A program made the translations under genes and the position numbers. From positions 248,001 to 312,000 of the forward strand of contig JAHHHK010000003.1 of the NCBI GenBank assembly GCA_019359395.1: a stretch of DNA of 64,000 bases, written 5' to 3'. Positions 17,888-28,146 of the stretch are shown piece after piece. Each line of letters opens with the position of its first letter. Within the stretch, counting starts at the first letter, position 1. The notes below the pieces were generated by a model, which was not told the DNA's origin, searched no databases, and saw only the letters and a list, made by a program, of their open reading frames with translations. This DNA is from Komarekiella atlantica HA4396-MV6 (GTDB lineage Bacteria; Cyanobacteriota; Cyanobacteriia; Cyanobacteriales; Nostocaceae).

Positions 17888-19225
17888 ATGTCTACCATTC
17901 ATCCTGCCCGTATTACCAAAGTATCACCTGATTCTATAGCCGCAGAGATTGGCTTTGAGGCGGGGGATGCGATCGTTGCAATCAACGGTACACGTCCCCG
18001 CGATTTAATCGATTATCAGTTTTTATGTGCTGATGAAGTTTTGGCACTAGAAGTTTTAGACGCTACTGGTAAGACTCATAGCCTGGAAATCGAAAAAGAC
18101 TACGATCAAGACTTGGGGCTAGAATTTGAAACTGCCCTATTTGATGGCTTAATTCAGTGCAATAACCGCTGTCCATTTTGCTTTATCGACCAACAGCCAC
18201 CAGGTAAGCGCACCAGCTTGTACCTAAAAGATGACGATTACCGTCTGAGCTTTTTGTATGGCTCTTACCTGACCTTGACCAATTTACCAGAAAGAGAATG
18301 GCAGCGTATTGAACAAATGCGCTTATCTCCTTTATATGTTTCTGTTCACGCTACGGAACCCGAAGTCAGAATTAGACTGCTGAAAAATCAGCGTGCAGGG
18401 CAAATTTTGCAACAAATCAAGTGGTTTCAAGAAAGGCGGCTACAAATTCATGCTCAAGTGGTTGTTTGCCCTGGTATAAATGATGGCGAACATCTGGAAC
18501 AAACCTTAAGAAATTTAGCGTCTTTTTATACTGGCGAAGTGCCTGCGGTGGCATCGGTGGCAGTTGTGCCAGTGGGTTTAACACGATTTCGTCCCCAACA
18601 AGACGAACTGACACCCGTAACTAGGGAAAAAGCCAAAGAAGTGATTTCCCAAGTGCGATCGCTTACCCAGCAATTTCGCCAACAGTTCGGTTCCAGCGTT
18701 GCTTGGTTAGCCGATGAGTGGTTTTTGATTGCAGGTGAGGAGTTACCAAGTGAATCTGAATATGAGGAGTATCCGCAAATTGATAATGGTGTTGGTTCCA
18801 TTCAGTTATTTATCAAGCAATTTGCAGCCGCGGCAGCAGAATTACTCCCGCCAAAAGTTTATCCTCAGAGAAAATTGACTTGGGTAGTGGGCAACGCGGT
18901 AGAAACAGCATTTCAACCCATATTAAAACGGTTGAATTCTGTTGATGGTTTAGAGGTAAATATGCGTGCTTTATGTAGTGATTACTGGGGACAAAGTATT
19001 ACTGTAACTGGGTTACTAACTGGTCATGATTTGCTATTGAATTTACAAAAGCAAGATTTGGGAGAAGGAATTTTGCTACCAAATGTAATGCTGAAACATG
19101 GCGATCTGATATTTTTAGATGATATTAGTATTGAAGATTTAGCCCAAAAACTGAATACAAAAATATTACCAGTAGCAGGAGTTGAAGATTTAATCAATAC
19201 CTGTATTGCTTCTGTGAGCAATTAG
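17888..19225 (+). CDS. PDZ and radical-SAM DUF512 protein (TIGR03279 type)
   Basis: 445 residues. An N-terminal PDZ-like domain (about 1-65, HPARITKVSPDSIAAEIGF) is followed by a radical-SAM core whose cysteines are in CNNRCPFCFID (near residue 95). A DUF512 C-terminal domain follows (about 240-440). This composition is the cyanobacterial family annotated as putative FeS-containing oxidoreductase TIGR03279; its reaction is unknown. The in-frame sequence upstream of ATG 17888 is made of short repeats and an interspersed repeat (about 17735-17870), so longer starts are rejected. A terminator hairpin lies 120 bases after the stop. Confidence 0.9.
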   Translation: MSTIHPARITKVSPDSIAAEIGFEAGDAIVAINGTRPRDLIDYQFLCADEVLALEVLDATGKTHSLEIEKDYDQDLGLEFETALFDGLIQCNNRCPFCFIDQQPPGKRTSLYLKDDDYRLSFLYGSYLTLTNLPEREWQRIEQMRLSPLYVSVHATEPEVRIRLLKNQRAGQILQQIKWFQERRLQIHAQVVVCPGINDGEHLEQTLRNLASFYTGEVPAVASVAVVPVGLTRFRPQQDELTPVTREKAKEVISQVRSLTQQFRQQFGSSVAWLADEWFLIAGEELPSESEYEEYPQIDNGVGSIQLFIKQFAAAAAELLPPKVYPQRKLTWVVGNAVETAFQPILKRLNSVDGLEVNMRALCSDYWGQSITVTGLLTGHDLLLNLQKQDLGEGILLPNVMLKHGDLIFLDDISIEDLAQKLNTKILPVAGVEDLINTCIASVSN

Positions 19226-19343
19226 CTACCCACAAATGTCAGATTTTGGCGATCTGTCAGTTGTGATTAAACCTTTTGTCAAAGCCAATGTTATGGAAAT
19301 AAAACCATTATCTTGGGAAGTTTGAGCGCTAACTTTCGGTGTA

Positions 19344-19366
19344 AAAGCCTGAAGAAAGGCTTTTTG
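19344..19366 (+). terminator. Rho-independent terminator
   Basis: AAAGCCT and AGGCTTT pair around GAAGAA, and T residues follow. It ends transcription from the radical-SAM gene before the GHL10-type gene. Confidence 0.75.
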
Positions 19367-19508
19367 TGAGATATCAAAACTTTCCAACACAGTAGTTAGT
19401 GGTTATAAATATCCTTAGCAAGAAGCGTTGTTCTGTATGATTGACAACTGATTAATGAGTAATGGTCAATAAAGATTAATTAATAACTAATAAAATTAGG
19501 AGTAACTA

Positions 19509-22355
19509 GTGAATTATCAGGAAAGCATAATTAAAGATATTAAGTTAAACATTAAAAAAACTGGATTTTTTATATTAAAATTTAATTTTTTATTAGTTAA
19601 TTGTTTGGGAATTTTGCCAGCAATAGCGGTGACAGAAGAACCTGTATTGAGCATAGTCCACAGCCAAGAAAATGCTAATCAATGGACAGGCATAACTGAC
19701 CGCTTGCAGGCAGTGGGAGTCAAGTATTGTGTAATTCCCCTCGCTAATGTGAAGAATGTAACGGATTGGGGCGATCGCCGAGTATTGTTTTTGCCAAATG
19801 TAGAGACATTAACACCAACACAAGCGATCGCCTTAGAAGAATGGATGAGCAAGGGAGGACGCTTAATTGCCAGTGGCCCTATAGGTAGTCTGTCCGCACC
19901 AGGAGTGCGCCAGTTATTGCGATCGCTTCTAGGGGGTTATTGGGGATTCAGTCTCAATCAAACAGAACAGATGAAACCCACAAAAACCAAAATACAAGGT
20001 TGGGCAACTCAAACTGGACTGTTTGGTAAAGTGCGCGGCGGTGTTGTAATTCCGAATGATGCCATGACTCAAGCTGCTGCTGTTTGGAATTCTCAAGATA
20101 ATCCTGCCGCAGTAGTGACAACTGAACGTTCCACATTTTTGGGCTGGCGTTGGGGTACAGATGCAACTTCAGCCGCAGAGTTAGATAGTGCTTGGTTAAA
20201 AGCTGCCGTCAATCGTCATCTGACAGCACTACCAAAAGGCACGAATAAAGTGGCAGGAGGCTCGCAAAGTTGCTCTACATCGGTGGCAACTGTCCCTACC
20301 ACTCCTACATCTAGAATAGGCCCTGCAACTCCAATAAAACCACCATTGGCTCAAAACTCAGGACAGGCTAAACGCCCCGCTACCGCTAACAGGACTAGGA
20401 CTCAGGACTCAAAACTTACTACCGCCACTGCTCCTCAACCCAGACCGCTTCCCAAAGTCACGCCCCCACGTGCTCAAGAGGCTATTGATGAACTAGAACA
20501 AGCAGTGCGTTTAGATATTGCACCCAACTCTAATACGCCGATTGATCATAATCAAGCGATCGCCCTTCAGCAAGAGCTAGAAAATCTAATTGGTCGAGTA
20601 GAAAGTGCCCATCTAGCAGCCTCGACATATAGTAGTGTCAGCGAAACGAAGTCTGACGAACAGCCCCGTAGGCGTCTACGCGCTCAGTCTTTAGAAGAAC
20701 AGCAGACACAATTCGCCTCAACCAAACTTGGAGCACCAGTTGCCAGCACAGAGCAAGCAATAACACAAGCAAGGCTAATTGCCAAAAACTTACCTCAGTT
20801 GATTGCAGAAAAAAACTACGCTCTGGCTCGTCAGCAGTGGTTGGAAGCTAAGGCGAGTCTGTGGAAACAGTTTCCTGTTGACCGGAAGTTGGCTCAGCCT
20901 GAAATCCGTGCTGTATGGTTAGACCGGGGGACAATTGTCCGTGCTGGTAGCGAGAAGGGACTAGCTCAAATTTTTGATCGCCTAGCCCAAGCTGGGATTA
21001 ATACCGTCTTTTTTGAAACTGTGAATGCGAGCTATACGATTTATCCCAGTAAAGTCGCACCACAGCAAAACCCGTTAATTCGCGGCTGGGATCCATTAGC
21101 AGCCGCAGTGAAATTAGCCCATAAGCGAGAAATGGAATTACACGCTTGGGTTTGGACTTTTGCTGCTGGTAATCAACGTCACAATGAGATTATCAATCTC
21201 AATCCTAATTACCCAGGGCCAGTACTTGCCGCTCATCCAGATTGGGCAAACTACGACAACCTGGGCAATATGATTCCTGTTAATCAGACAAAGCCATTCT
21301 TTGACCCAGCTAACCCCGAATTGCGACAGTACTTGCTCAAGCTATACGAAGAAATTGTTACGCGTTATGACGTAGATGGTCTACAACTCGACTACATTCG
21401 CTATCCTTTTCAAGACCCGTTTGCAGGTCGATATTATGGCTACGGTAAAGCTGCAAGAGCGCAGTTTCAGCAACTTACTGGTGTAGATCCGCTGAGTATT
21501 TCCCCCAGCCAACCGGATTTGTGGCAAAAGTGGACGACATTTCGCACTCAGCAAGTTGATAGCTTTGTTGCCCAAGCATCGCAACAGTTACGGCAAAAAC
21601 GAGCAGATTTGATTTTGTCTGTTGCTGTATTTCCTCTGCCGGAACTAGAACGGATTCAGAAAATTCAACAACATTGGGAACTTTGGGCACGCCAAGGGGA
21701 TATAGATTTAATCGTTCCTATGACTTATGCCCTAGATACTTCTCGCTTCCAAAGGCTGGCACAACCCTGGATTGCCTCTACACAATTAGGTTCTACGTTG
21801 TTATTACCAGGAATTCGTTTACTTTCTTTACCACCAGTCGGAGCCTTGGATCAGCTCCAATTAGTAAGAGACTTGCCAGTAAGTGGTTATGCACTCTTTG
21901 CCGCTGAGAATTTTAACAACGAGCTAGACAAACTTTTTAGTAGCACCCAAGGCGGGGTAAAACCTACAAATAGTGAACCTATCCCTCACCGCCAGCCTTT
22001 TCAAACTGCTGCTGTTCGTTATACTGCCCTGCAACGGGAATGGAAGTTTGTTTTGCAAAATGAGCAACTGCAAATACCTGCTAAGACGATTTCAGATTTT
22101 AATAACCAGGCAGAAATTTTACAAACTGCTTTGAATCAGCTTGCCAGTTCGCCTTCTGCCAGTAATTTATTAGCGGCGAGAGCCTCGCTAACTCGGTTAA
22201 AATCTCAATTTCGGGCATTGATGAGCCGAGAAGTTATAGATAATTCCTATCAAGTTAAAGTTTGGGAAAATCGGCTTGCAACTATAGAAAAGCTATTGCG
22301 TTACGGCGAACGGCGTAGGCGTAGCCCGTCGGAGACATCGCAGTTACGTCCCTAG
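19509..22355 (+). CDS. Secreted GHL10-type glycosyl hydrolase-like protein
   Basis: 948 residues. Start GTG 19509 has AGGAG at good spacing. A signal-like hydrophobic stretch spans about 18-40 (TGFFILKFNFLLVNCLGI). Residues about 45-240 resemble a flavodoxin-like or ThuA-like region (LPNVETLTPTQAIALEEWM). A Pro/Thr/Gln-rich linker with an interspersed-repeat insertion spans about 250-410. The GHL10 (DUF187, family-10-like hydrolase) domain spans about 470-800 with REIRAVWL-like AQPEIRAVWLDRG, HAWVWTF, HPDWANY, and DVDGLQLDYIRYPF carrying likely acidic catalytic residues. The C-terminus is helical. Polysaccharide or peptidoglycan processing outside the cytoplasm is inferred. Confidence 0.85.
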   Translation: MNYQESIIKDIKLNIKKTGFFILKFNFLLVNCLGILPAIAVTEEPVLSIVHSQENANQWTGITDRLQAVGVKYCVIPLANVKNVTDWGDRRVLFLPNVETLTPTQAIALEEWMSKGGRLIASGPIGSLSAPGVRQLLRSLLGGYWGFSLNQTEQMKPTKTKIQGWATQTGLFGKVRGGVVIPNDAMTQAAAVWNSQDNPAAVVTTERSTFLGWRWGTDATSAAELDSAWLKAAVNRHLTALPKGTNKVAGGSQSCSTSVATVPTTPTSRIGPATPIKPPLAQNSGQAKRPATANRTRTQDSKLTTATAPQPRPLPKVTPPRAQEAIDELEQAVRLDIAPNSNTPIDHNQAIALQQELENLIGRVESAHLAASTYSSVSETKSDEQPRRRLRAQSLEEQQTQFASTKLGAPVASTEQAITQARLIAKNLPQLIAEKNYALARQQWLEAKASLWKQFPVDRKLAQPEIRAVWLDRGTIVRAGSEKGLAQIFDRLAQAGINTVFFETVNASYTIYPSKVAPQQNPLIRGWDPLAAAVKLAHKREMELHAWVWTFAAGNQRHNEIINLNPNYPGPVLAAHPDWANYDNLGNMIPVNQTKPFFDPANPELRQYLLKLYEEIVTRYDVDGLQLDYIRYPFQDPFAGRYYGYGKAARAQFQQLTGVDPLSISPSQPDLWQKWTTFRTQQVDSFVAQASQQLRQKRADLILSVAVFPLPELERIQKIQQHWELWARQGDIDLIVPMTYALDTSRFQRLAQPWIASTQLGSTLLLPGIRLLSLPPVGALDQLQLVRDLPVSGYALFAAENFNNELDKLFSSTQGGVKPTNSEPIPHRQPFQTAAVRYTALQREWKFVLQNEQLQIPAKTISDFNNQAEILQTALNQLASSPSASNLLAARASLTRLKSQFRALMSREVIDNSYQVKVWENRLATIEKLLRYGERRRRSPSETSQLRP

Positions 22356-22362
22356 AGTATCT

Positions 22363-22575
22363 TTGTCATTACCCACATTTTTTGTGACAGTTAAAGTTTC
22401 GTGCTTACCGTCATCCCGCCCAGAACTAAAGTTCCGGGCTAATAGCGCAAGTCCACGAAGCGTGAACTGAAATATACAGCTTTATGTATGGTGGGGGACT
22501 CAGGAAACGCAACCTGTTGATTCTCTAGCGGGATAAGAACAAAGCGGGAAATTTAAAAGATTTGGGTAATGACAA
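22363..22575. mobile_element. MITE-like element, 213 bases, 13-base terminal inverted repeats
   Basis: TTGTCATTACCCA at 22363-22375 is repeated inverted and perfectly at 22563-22575. Inside is a second hairpin, GCCCAGAACT with AGTTCCGGGC. No transposase is encoded. A clear target duplication is not visible. It lies eight bases after the stop codon of the GHL10-type gene and may supply its terminator. Classed as a non-autonomous element on structure alone. Confidence 0.6.
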
Positions 22576-22817
22576 GTTTTAAAAGGTAGGGGAGTGGTGT
22601 AGTGGCAGTAGGCGAAGAGAACAATTAGTGACTCTTGACTCTTAACTCATGCTCCCCATTTTTAACTAACTATGCATCAATTATTTTGTATTTATTAAAA
22701 CAAGTTTTACCGTGTTTGTCCTGAGATAATATTACTTAGTTAGCGTCAAAATATTAGAGATTACTTAATACACTACTTTAGATAACTATTTTTTGATAAT
22801 AGCTATCGTAATCATCT

Positions 22818-25800
22818 ATGCAAGCCTTACCTCAGCTTATCGGGCTACAAAGCTTAGAGTCAATAATTGACTGTTCACCGCTGATGGTTGTGCCAGAAAC
22901 ACCATTATCGGATGCGATCGCACTGATGGCGGCACAGGGCAAAAATGTCTTAGTGGGATCAGCTTCGCAGATATTGGGGTGCTTTACAGAGCGGCATCTG
23001 GTGCAGCTTTTAGCTTCAGGGATTGACTTGAGAACAGCCAAGATTTCTGAAGTCATGCATACCTCAGTCATGATGCTAAAGATGTCAGAATTTCCTAATC
23101 TAGCATCAGCGTTGTTGCTATTGCGCCAGCAGCAGTTGAACTTACTGCCAGTTGTAGATGACCAAGGTCAAATGGTCGGAGTAATCACTTCTGAAAGTAT
23201 TTGTCAAGTACTGGCACAAGAAACAGCGAAAACTAAAGGCGACTACGAGAAAACCCAAGAACAAATGCGTTTGCTGGCTTTTGAGGTATTGCAGGAGAGC
23301 GCCACTCGACTAATATTGGCTTTGGAGGCGACTCAAACAATTTATTGGGAACGCAATTTGAATAATGACCGGATGTTGTTCTTGAGTATGGTTAATGAAA
23401 CTGGAGATACTCAAGAAATATCTTACAGCGAAGTCCTAGCGCTAGTACATGCGGATGATCAAGAAAAGTTTGCTAATGCTCACAAATTAGCGATCGCAAA
23501 TCTTAGCTCTTTTGAAGTAGAGCATCGAATGCTTGTAAAAGGGCGATCAGAGTACAAATGGTTACTAACACGCGGCATGGTATTGACAGATCCTACAGGC
23601 ATCGCTCGCATGATTGGAGTTTCTGTGGATATTACTTACCGCGTGCAGGCAGAAGCAGCACTGCATGAGAGCGAAAGACGATTTCGCGCCATCTTCAACG
23701 GCACATTCCAGTTTACCGGATTGCTAACACCAGGAGGTATTGTTTTAGAAGCCAACCAAGCGTTACTCGATTTTGGGGGATTACAGCCAGAAGATGTAGT
23801 TGGACGTTCATACTGGGAGACGCGATGGTGGACAATTTCCCACGAAACGCAGAATCAACTCAAGCTAGCAATAGCACTTGCGGCTAGAGGGGAATTTGTT
23901 CGTTACGAAGTTGATGTACTCGGTGTAAATCAAACAGTCCGAACTATAGATTTTTCTTTGAAGCCGTTGACAGATGCAACTGGGAAAGTCGCGCTGCTGA
24001 TTGCTGAAGCACGAGACATTACTGAACTCAAACAGGCACAAGCAGCTTTGCAACAGGTGAACCAAGAATTAGAAATGCGAGTGACTGAGCGAACTATTGT
24101 TTTAAAACAAACAAATCGGCAGTTATTGTCTGAGATTGTCGAGCGCCAAATCGTGGAGGAGCAACTGCGGCAATCCCAGCAAATGTTACAACTAATTATG
24201 GATACTATTCCTCAGTGTATTTTCTGGAAAGATAGTAATTCTGTCTACTTGGGTTGTAATCGCAACTTTGCGATCGCTGGTGGTTTGAATAATCCAGAAG
24301 AGATCGTAGGAAAGACAGACTATGACTTACCTTGGAAGAAAGAGGAAGCAGACTTCTACCGTGAGTGTGACATTAGGGTAATGCAGAGCAATACACCCGA
24401 ATATCACATCATTGAACCTTTATTAAGAGCAGACGGCAAACAGACTTGGCTGGACACAAATAAAGTTCCACTTCATAATCTCGAAGGCAATGTAGTAGGT
24501 ATCTTAGGCACTTTTGAAGATATCACCGATCGCCAGCAAGCAGAAACGGCATTGCGGGAAACTCAACAACAGCTACAAGCGATTTTAGATAATTCTTCAG
24601 CTGTGATGTACCTAGTAGATTCTCAAGATAGATTCTTGTTGATCAATCATCAGTTTGAAAAGCTATTCAATATTACTCAAGACCAAATAGTAAGCAAAAG
24701 CATCTACGACATTTTTCCCTATGAGATTGCTGAAGGTTTTGCGGCTAATAATCACCAGGTAATTGTAGGTGGCATCCCCGTAGAAGCTGAAGAAGTTGTT
24801 CCCCTCAAGGACGGTTTACACACTTATTTATCTGTGAAGTTTCCTTTAAAAGATGCTAATGGTATCTCTTATGCCGTTGGTGGCATCTCTACAGATATTA
24901 CATACCGTAAATTAGTCGAAGAATCGCTATTACGTTTTCGCAAAGCGATAGAAAGCACAAGCGACGCCATTGGCATGGCTGACATTACAGGTGAGGGTAT
25001 TTACGTCAATGCCGCATTTATCAAACTGTTTGAGTATACCTTGGAGGAATTGCAAGCTGCTGGCGGAGTAGAAGTTATTTTCCAGCAACAAACAGAGTGT
25101 AAAAAAGTACTTGCTAAAATTCAAAGAGGTGAGTCGTGGCGTGGTGAGGTGATGATGCAAACCCGCTGTGGTAGGAGTGTGCAAATTTATCTTTGTACTG
25201 ATGCGATTAAAGATCACAGTGGCAAAATAGTAGGAACTGTCAATATTTATACGGATATTACACAGCGCAAGCAAGCAGAGGAAGGTTTACGATTGCGCGA
25301 TCGCGCGATCGCTGCCAGCAGTAATGGCATTATTATTGCCGATGTCACCATGCCAGCTGGGCCAATTATCTATGTCAATCCAGCTTTTGAGCGGATGAGC
25401 GGCTACTCGGCAGCAGAAGTGATTGGACAAAACTTTCTTTTAGTTCAAGGTACTGATATTAATCAACCAGGGTTACAAGAACTCAATGCTGCTATGCGAA
25501 CAGGAAAAGACTTTACAGTAATTTTACGCAATTATCGTAAAGATGGCAGTCTGTTTTGGAATGAGTTAAATATTTCTCCCGTCTATGACACCGATGGCTA
25601 TCTCACTCATTACATCGGCATTCAAAACGATATTACCGAGCGTAAGCAGGCAGAAACGGCACTACTTGTCAGTCAACAACGGTTACAATATTTACTTTCA
25701 TCCAGTCCAGCTGTGATCTATACCTGTAGGAGTTATGGAGATTTTGGCGGTACTTTCGTTAGCGAAAATGTCACCACGATGATGGGCTATGAAGCACGGG

Positions 25801-26795
25801 AAATGGTAGACACTCCTGGCTTTTGGGCTAGTCATCTCCACCCGGAAGATGCAACCCAAGCGTTTGCCAAACTCTCAAACGTATTGGCAGAGGGGCGGTA
25901 TACGCTGGAATATCGCTTTTTGCACCAAGACGGCACTTATCGTTGGGTACACGACCAAGGTAAGGTAGTGCGGGATCAAGCTGGCAAGCCTGTGGAAATG
26001 GTCGGTTACTGGGCAGATATCACAGCTCGCAAGCAATTGGAACAAGAACTGAGAGTTGCACTAGAAAAAGAAAAAGAACTCAGCGAACTTAAATCCCGCT
26101 TTGTCTCTATGACTTCCCACGAATTCCGCACGCCGTTGAGTACTATCCTTTCTTCTTGCGAGTTACTGGAACACTACCGCCAAAAATGGACACAAGAAAA
26201 ACAACTCACTCATCTGCATCGGATTCAAAGCGCTGTCAAGCGAATGACTGAAATGTTAAATGATGTGTTGGTTATTGGTAAGGCGGAAGCAGGGAAATTA
26301 GAGTTCAGACCAATATCTTTAGATTTAGTGGAATATTGTCGTCAATTAGTAGAAGAAGTACAGCTAAATCTCAGTAATCAGCACATAATTTATTTTACTA
26401 GTCAATATGAATCTGTACCATGCTACATGGATGAAAGATTGCTGGGACATATTCTGAGTAATTTACTCTCGAATGCAATCAAATATTCCCCAATTGGTAG
26501 CACTGTTAAGTTTACTCTCACCTGTGAGGATCTGCGAGCTGTATTTGCAATTCAAGATCAAGGAATTGGCATTCCAGAAGAAGACCTACCGCGACTTTTT
26601 GAGTCCTTTCATCGTGCTAGAAATGTCGGTAATATCCTAGGGACTGGATTAGGATTAGCGATTGTAAAAAAGTGTGTAGATATACATCAAGGTGAAATCA
26701 CTGTCATAAGTGAGCTGGGATTTACTACGACGTTTATTGTCACTCTGCCATTAAAAAACCAAAGTAAAACTGAGGTAATATGCCTAAAATTTTAG
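22818..26795 (+). CDS. CBS-multi-PAS sensor histidine kinase
   Basis: 1325 residues, no membrane helices. Two CBS motifs come first (about 1-140, [20 protein letters not shown]). A series of six or seven PAS/PAC modules follows (about 165-1080), each ending near an ITxRK-type linker, with a coiled coil near 405-450. The HisKA domain has the phospho-acceptor H1101 in SHEFRTP. The HATPase_c domain (about 1200-1315) has [11 protein letters not shown] and [11 protein letters not shown]. The PAS at about 830-945 is very like a LOV domain but has F873 where the photoactive Cys should be. The stop overlaps the next gene by 16 bases, so the REC-EAL protein is its likely partner. Confidence 0.92.
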   Translation: MQALPQLIGLQSLESIIDCSPLMVVPETPLSDAIALMAAQGKNVLVGSASQILGCFTERHLVQLLASGIDLRTAKISEVMHTSVMMLKMSEFPNLASALLLLRQQQLNLLPVVDDQGQMVGVITSESICQVLAQETAKTKGDYEKTQEQMRLLAFEVLQESATRLILALEATQTIYWERNLNNDRMLFLSMVNETGDTQEISYSEVLALVHADDQEKFANAHKLAIANLSSFEVEHRMLVKGRSEYKWLLTRGMVLTDPTGIARMIGVSVDITYRVQAEAALHESERRFRAIFNGTFQFTGLLTPGGIVLEANQALLDFGGLQPEDVVGRSYWETRWWTISHETQNQLKLAIALAARGEFVRYEVDVLGVNQTVRTIDFSLKPLTDATGKVALLIAEARDITELKQAQAALQQVNQELEMRVTERTIVLKQTNRQLLSEIVERQIVEEQLRQSQQMLQLIMDTIPQCIFWKDSNSVYLGCNRNFAIAGGLNNPEEIVGKTDYDLPWKKEEADFYRECDIRVMQSNTPEYHIIEPLLRADGKQTWLDTNKVPLHNLEGNVVGILGTFEDITDRQQAETALRETQQQLQAILDNSSAVMYLVDSQDRFLLINHQFEKLFNITQDQIVSKSIYDIFPYEIAEGFAANNHQVIVGGIPVEAEEVVPLKDGLHTYLSVKFPLKDANGISYAVGGISTDITYRKLVEESLLRFRKAIESTSDAIGMADITGEGIYVNAAFIKLFEYTLEELQAAGGVEVIFQQQTECKKVLAKIQRGESWRGEVMMQTRCGRSVQIYLCTDAIKDHSGKIVGTVNIYTDITQRKQAEEGLRLRDRAIAASSNGIIIADVTMPAGPIIYVNPAFERMSGYSAAEVIGQNFLLVQGTDINQPGLQELNAAMRTGKDFTVILRNYRKDGSLFWNELNISPVYDTDGYLTHYIGIQNDITERKQAETALLVSQQRLQYLLSSSPAVIYTCRSYGDFGGTFVSENVTTMMGYEAREMVDTPGFWASHLHPEDATQAFAKLSNVLAEGRYTLEYRFLHQDGTYRWVHDQGKVVRDQAGKPVEMVGYWADITARKQLEQELRVALEKEKELSELKSRFVSMTSHEFRTPLSTILSSCELLEHYRQKWTQEKQLTHLHRIQSAVKRMTEMLNDVLVIGKAEAGKLEFRPISLDLVEYCRQLVEEVQLNLSNQHIIYFTSQYESVPCYMDERLLGHILSNLLSNAIKYSPIGSTVKFTLTCEDLRAVFAIQDQGIGIPEEDLPRLFESFHRARNVGNILGTGLGLAIVKKCVDIHQGEITVISELGFTTTFIVTLPLKNQSKTEVICLKF

Positions 26796-27991
26796 TAATT
26801 GAAGATGAAGAAGCTGTGCGTGAAAATATTTTGGTTTTACTAGAAGCTGAAAATTTTGAGATTATTGCTGCTGCCAATGGAAGAATTGGTTTACAAATGG
26901 CTATTGCTGAAATTCCTGATATAATTTTATGCGATATGATGATGCCAGAAGTAGATGGTTTTGGCGTACTAACAGCATTACGTCAAGACCCTTTGACTGC
27001 AACTATTCCCTTTATTTTTTTGACTGCAAAATCTGCTAAAAGTGACTTTCGTCAAGGAATGAATATGGGTGCAGATGACTATATAACTAAGCCATTTACT
27101 CGTGGAGAATTATTAAGTGCAGTCATGAATAGATTAGAAAAACATGCTGCTTTAAAAAAGTATTTGTCTCCTCCAAATGTTATTAATAATTTGTCTCCAA
27201 AGATGCAGCTATTAGAAATTAGCTTGCATCGAGCTATTAAACAACATAATTTTCAAGAGTTTGAAGTTTATTATCAACCAATAGTCGATATTGCTTCTGG
27301 TAAGATAGTAGCTGCTGAAAGTTTGTTACGTTGGCACAGTCCTGAATTAGGAATGGTTACACCAGGAGAATTTATTCCGTTAGCAGAATCTACAGGTTTA
27401 ATCGTTCCCATTGGTAAATGGGTCTTGAAAAGAGTATGTGAACAAATTAGAAGCTGGCGTGATGCCGGAATTAATTCTTTGAGTATTACTGTAAATTTAT
27501 CGGTAATTGAATTTAATCAACCAGATTTTATTCAAAAAATAATTTATTTTATAAACATTAATGGTTTGGAACCTCATTATATAGAATTAGAATTAACTGA
27601 AAGTATGATTATGCAAGATATTAATAGTGCGATCGCTACTATGAATAAATTACAATCATTGGGTGTTAAAATTGCAATTGACGATTTTGGTACTGGCTAT
27701 TCTTCTTTAATTTATTTGAAAAACTTACCAATTAATACATTAAAAATTGATCGCTATTTTATTCATAATGTTGCCAGTGATCCCCAAAAATCAGCAATTA
27801 CAAAAGCATTGATTCAGATGGCTGATAATCTTAATCTACATGTAGTAGCTGAAGGTGTAGAGACAGAAGCCGAACTTGCCTTTTTGCGCCAACATCATTG
27901 TAGTGCTATGCAAGGCTTTCTATTTAGTCGTCCATTACCAGCAGCAGAATTTGAAAACTTTTTGTTAACTAACAAATGTTTATCGGTATAA
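26780..27991 (+). CDS. REC-EAL response regulator (c-di-GMP phosphodiesterase)
   Basis: 403 residues. The receiver domain has acidic pocket EDEE, phospho-acceptor D52 ([12 protein letters not shown]) and FLTAKS. The EAL domain (about 145-395) has the signature as ESLLRW (Ala replaced by Ser, metal-binding Glu kept), [26 protein letters not shown] and [10 protein letters not shown]. The residues for metal and substrate binding are therefore present and c-di-GMP hydrolysis is expected. ATG 26780 lies inside the end of the kinase gene, which implies coupled translation and a cognate pair. Codon use is more AT-rich than upstream genes. Confidence 0.93.
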   Translation: MPKILVIEDEEAVRENILVLLEAENFEIIAAANGRIGLQMAIAEIPDIILCDMMMPEVDGFGVLTALRQDPLTATIPFIFLTAKSAKSDFRQGMNMGADDYITKPFTRGELLSAVMNRLEKHAALKKYLSPPNVINNLSPKMQLLEISLHRAIKQHNFQEFEVYYQPIVDIASGKIVAAESLLRWHSPELGMVTPGEFIPLAESTGLIVPIGKWVLKRVCEQIRSWRDAGINSLSITVNLSVIEFNQPDFIQKIIYFININGLEPHYIELELTESMIMQDINSAIATMNKLQSLGVKIAIDDFGTGYSSLIYLKNLPINTLKIDRYFIHNVASDPQKSAITKALIQMADNLNLHVVAEGVETEAELAFLRQHHCSAMQGFLFSRPLPAAEFENFLLTNKCLSV

Positions 27992-28146
27992 ATAAAATTA
28001 AAATATTTTTATGCTCATATATTATACATAATTAAATAGTAACTTAAACAATAAATAATATTAGGTTAACTATGAGTAGTTATTCATATTTTTAATAGTA
28101 ATCGAAAATAAAAGACAACTAATTTATTCTTTATTGTTTTAGGCAA

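Noticed and set aside
25300-25650. A functional blue-light LOV receptor
   Set aside because: The adduct-forming Cys is replaced by Phe at residue 873, so the normal LOV photocycle is not possible even though the rest of the motif is close.
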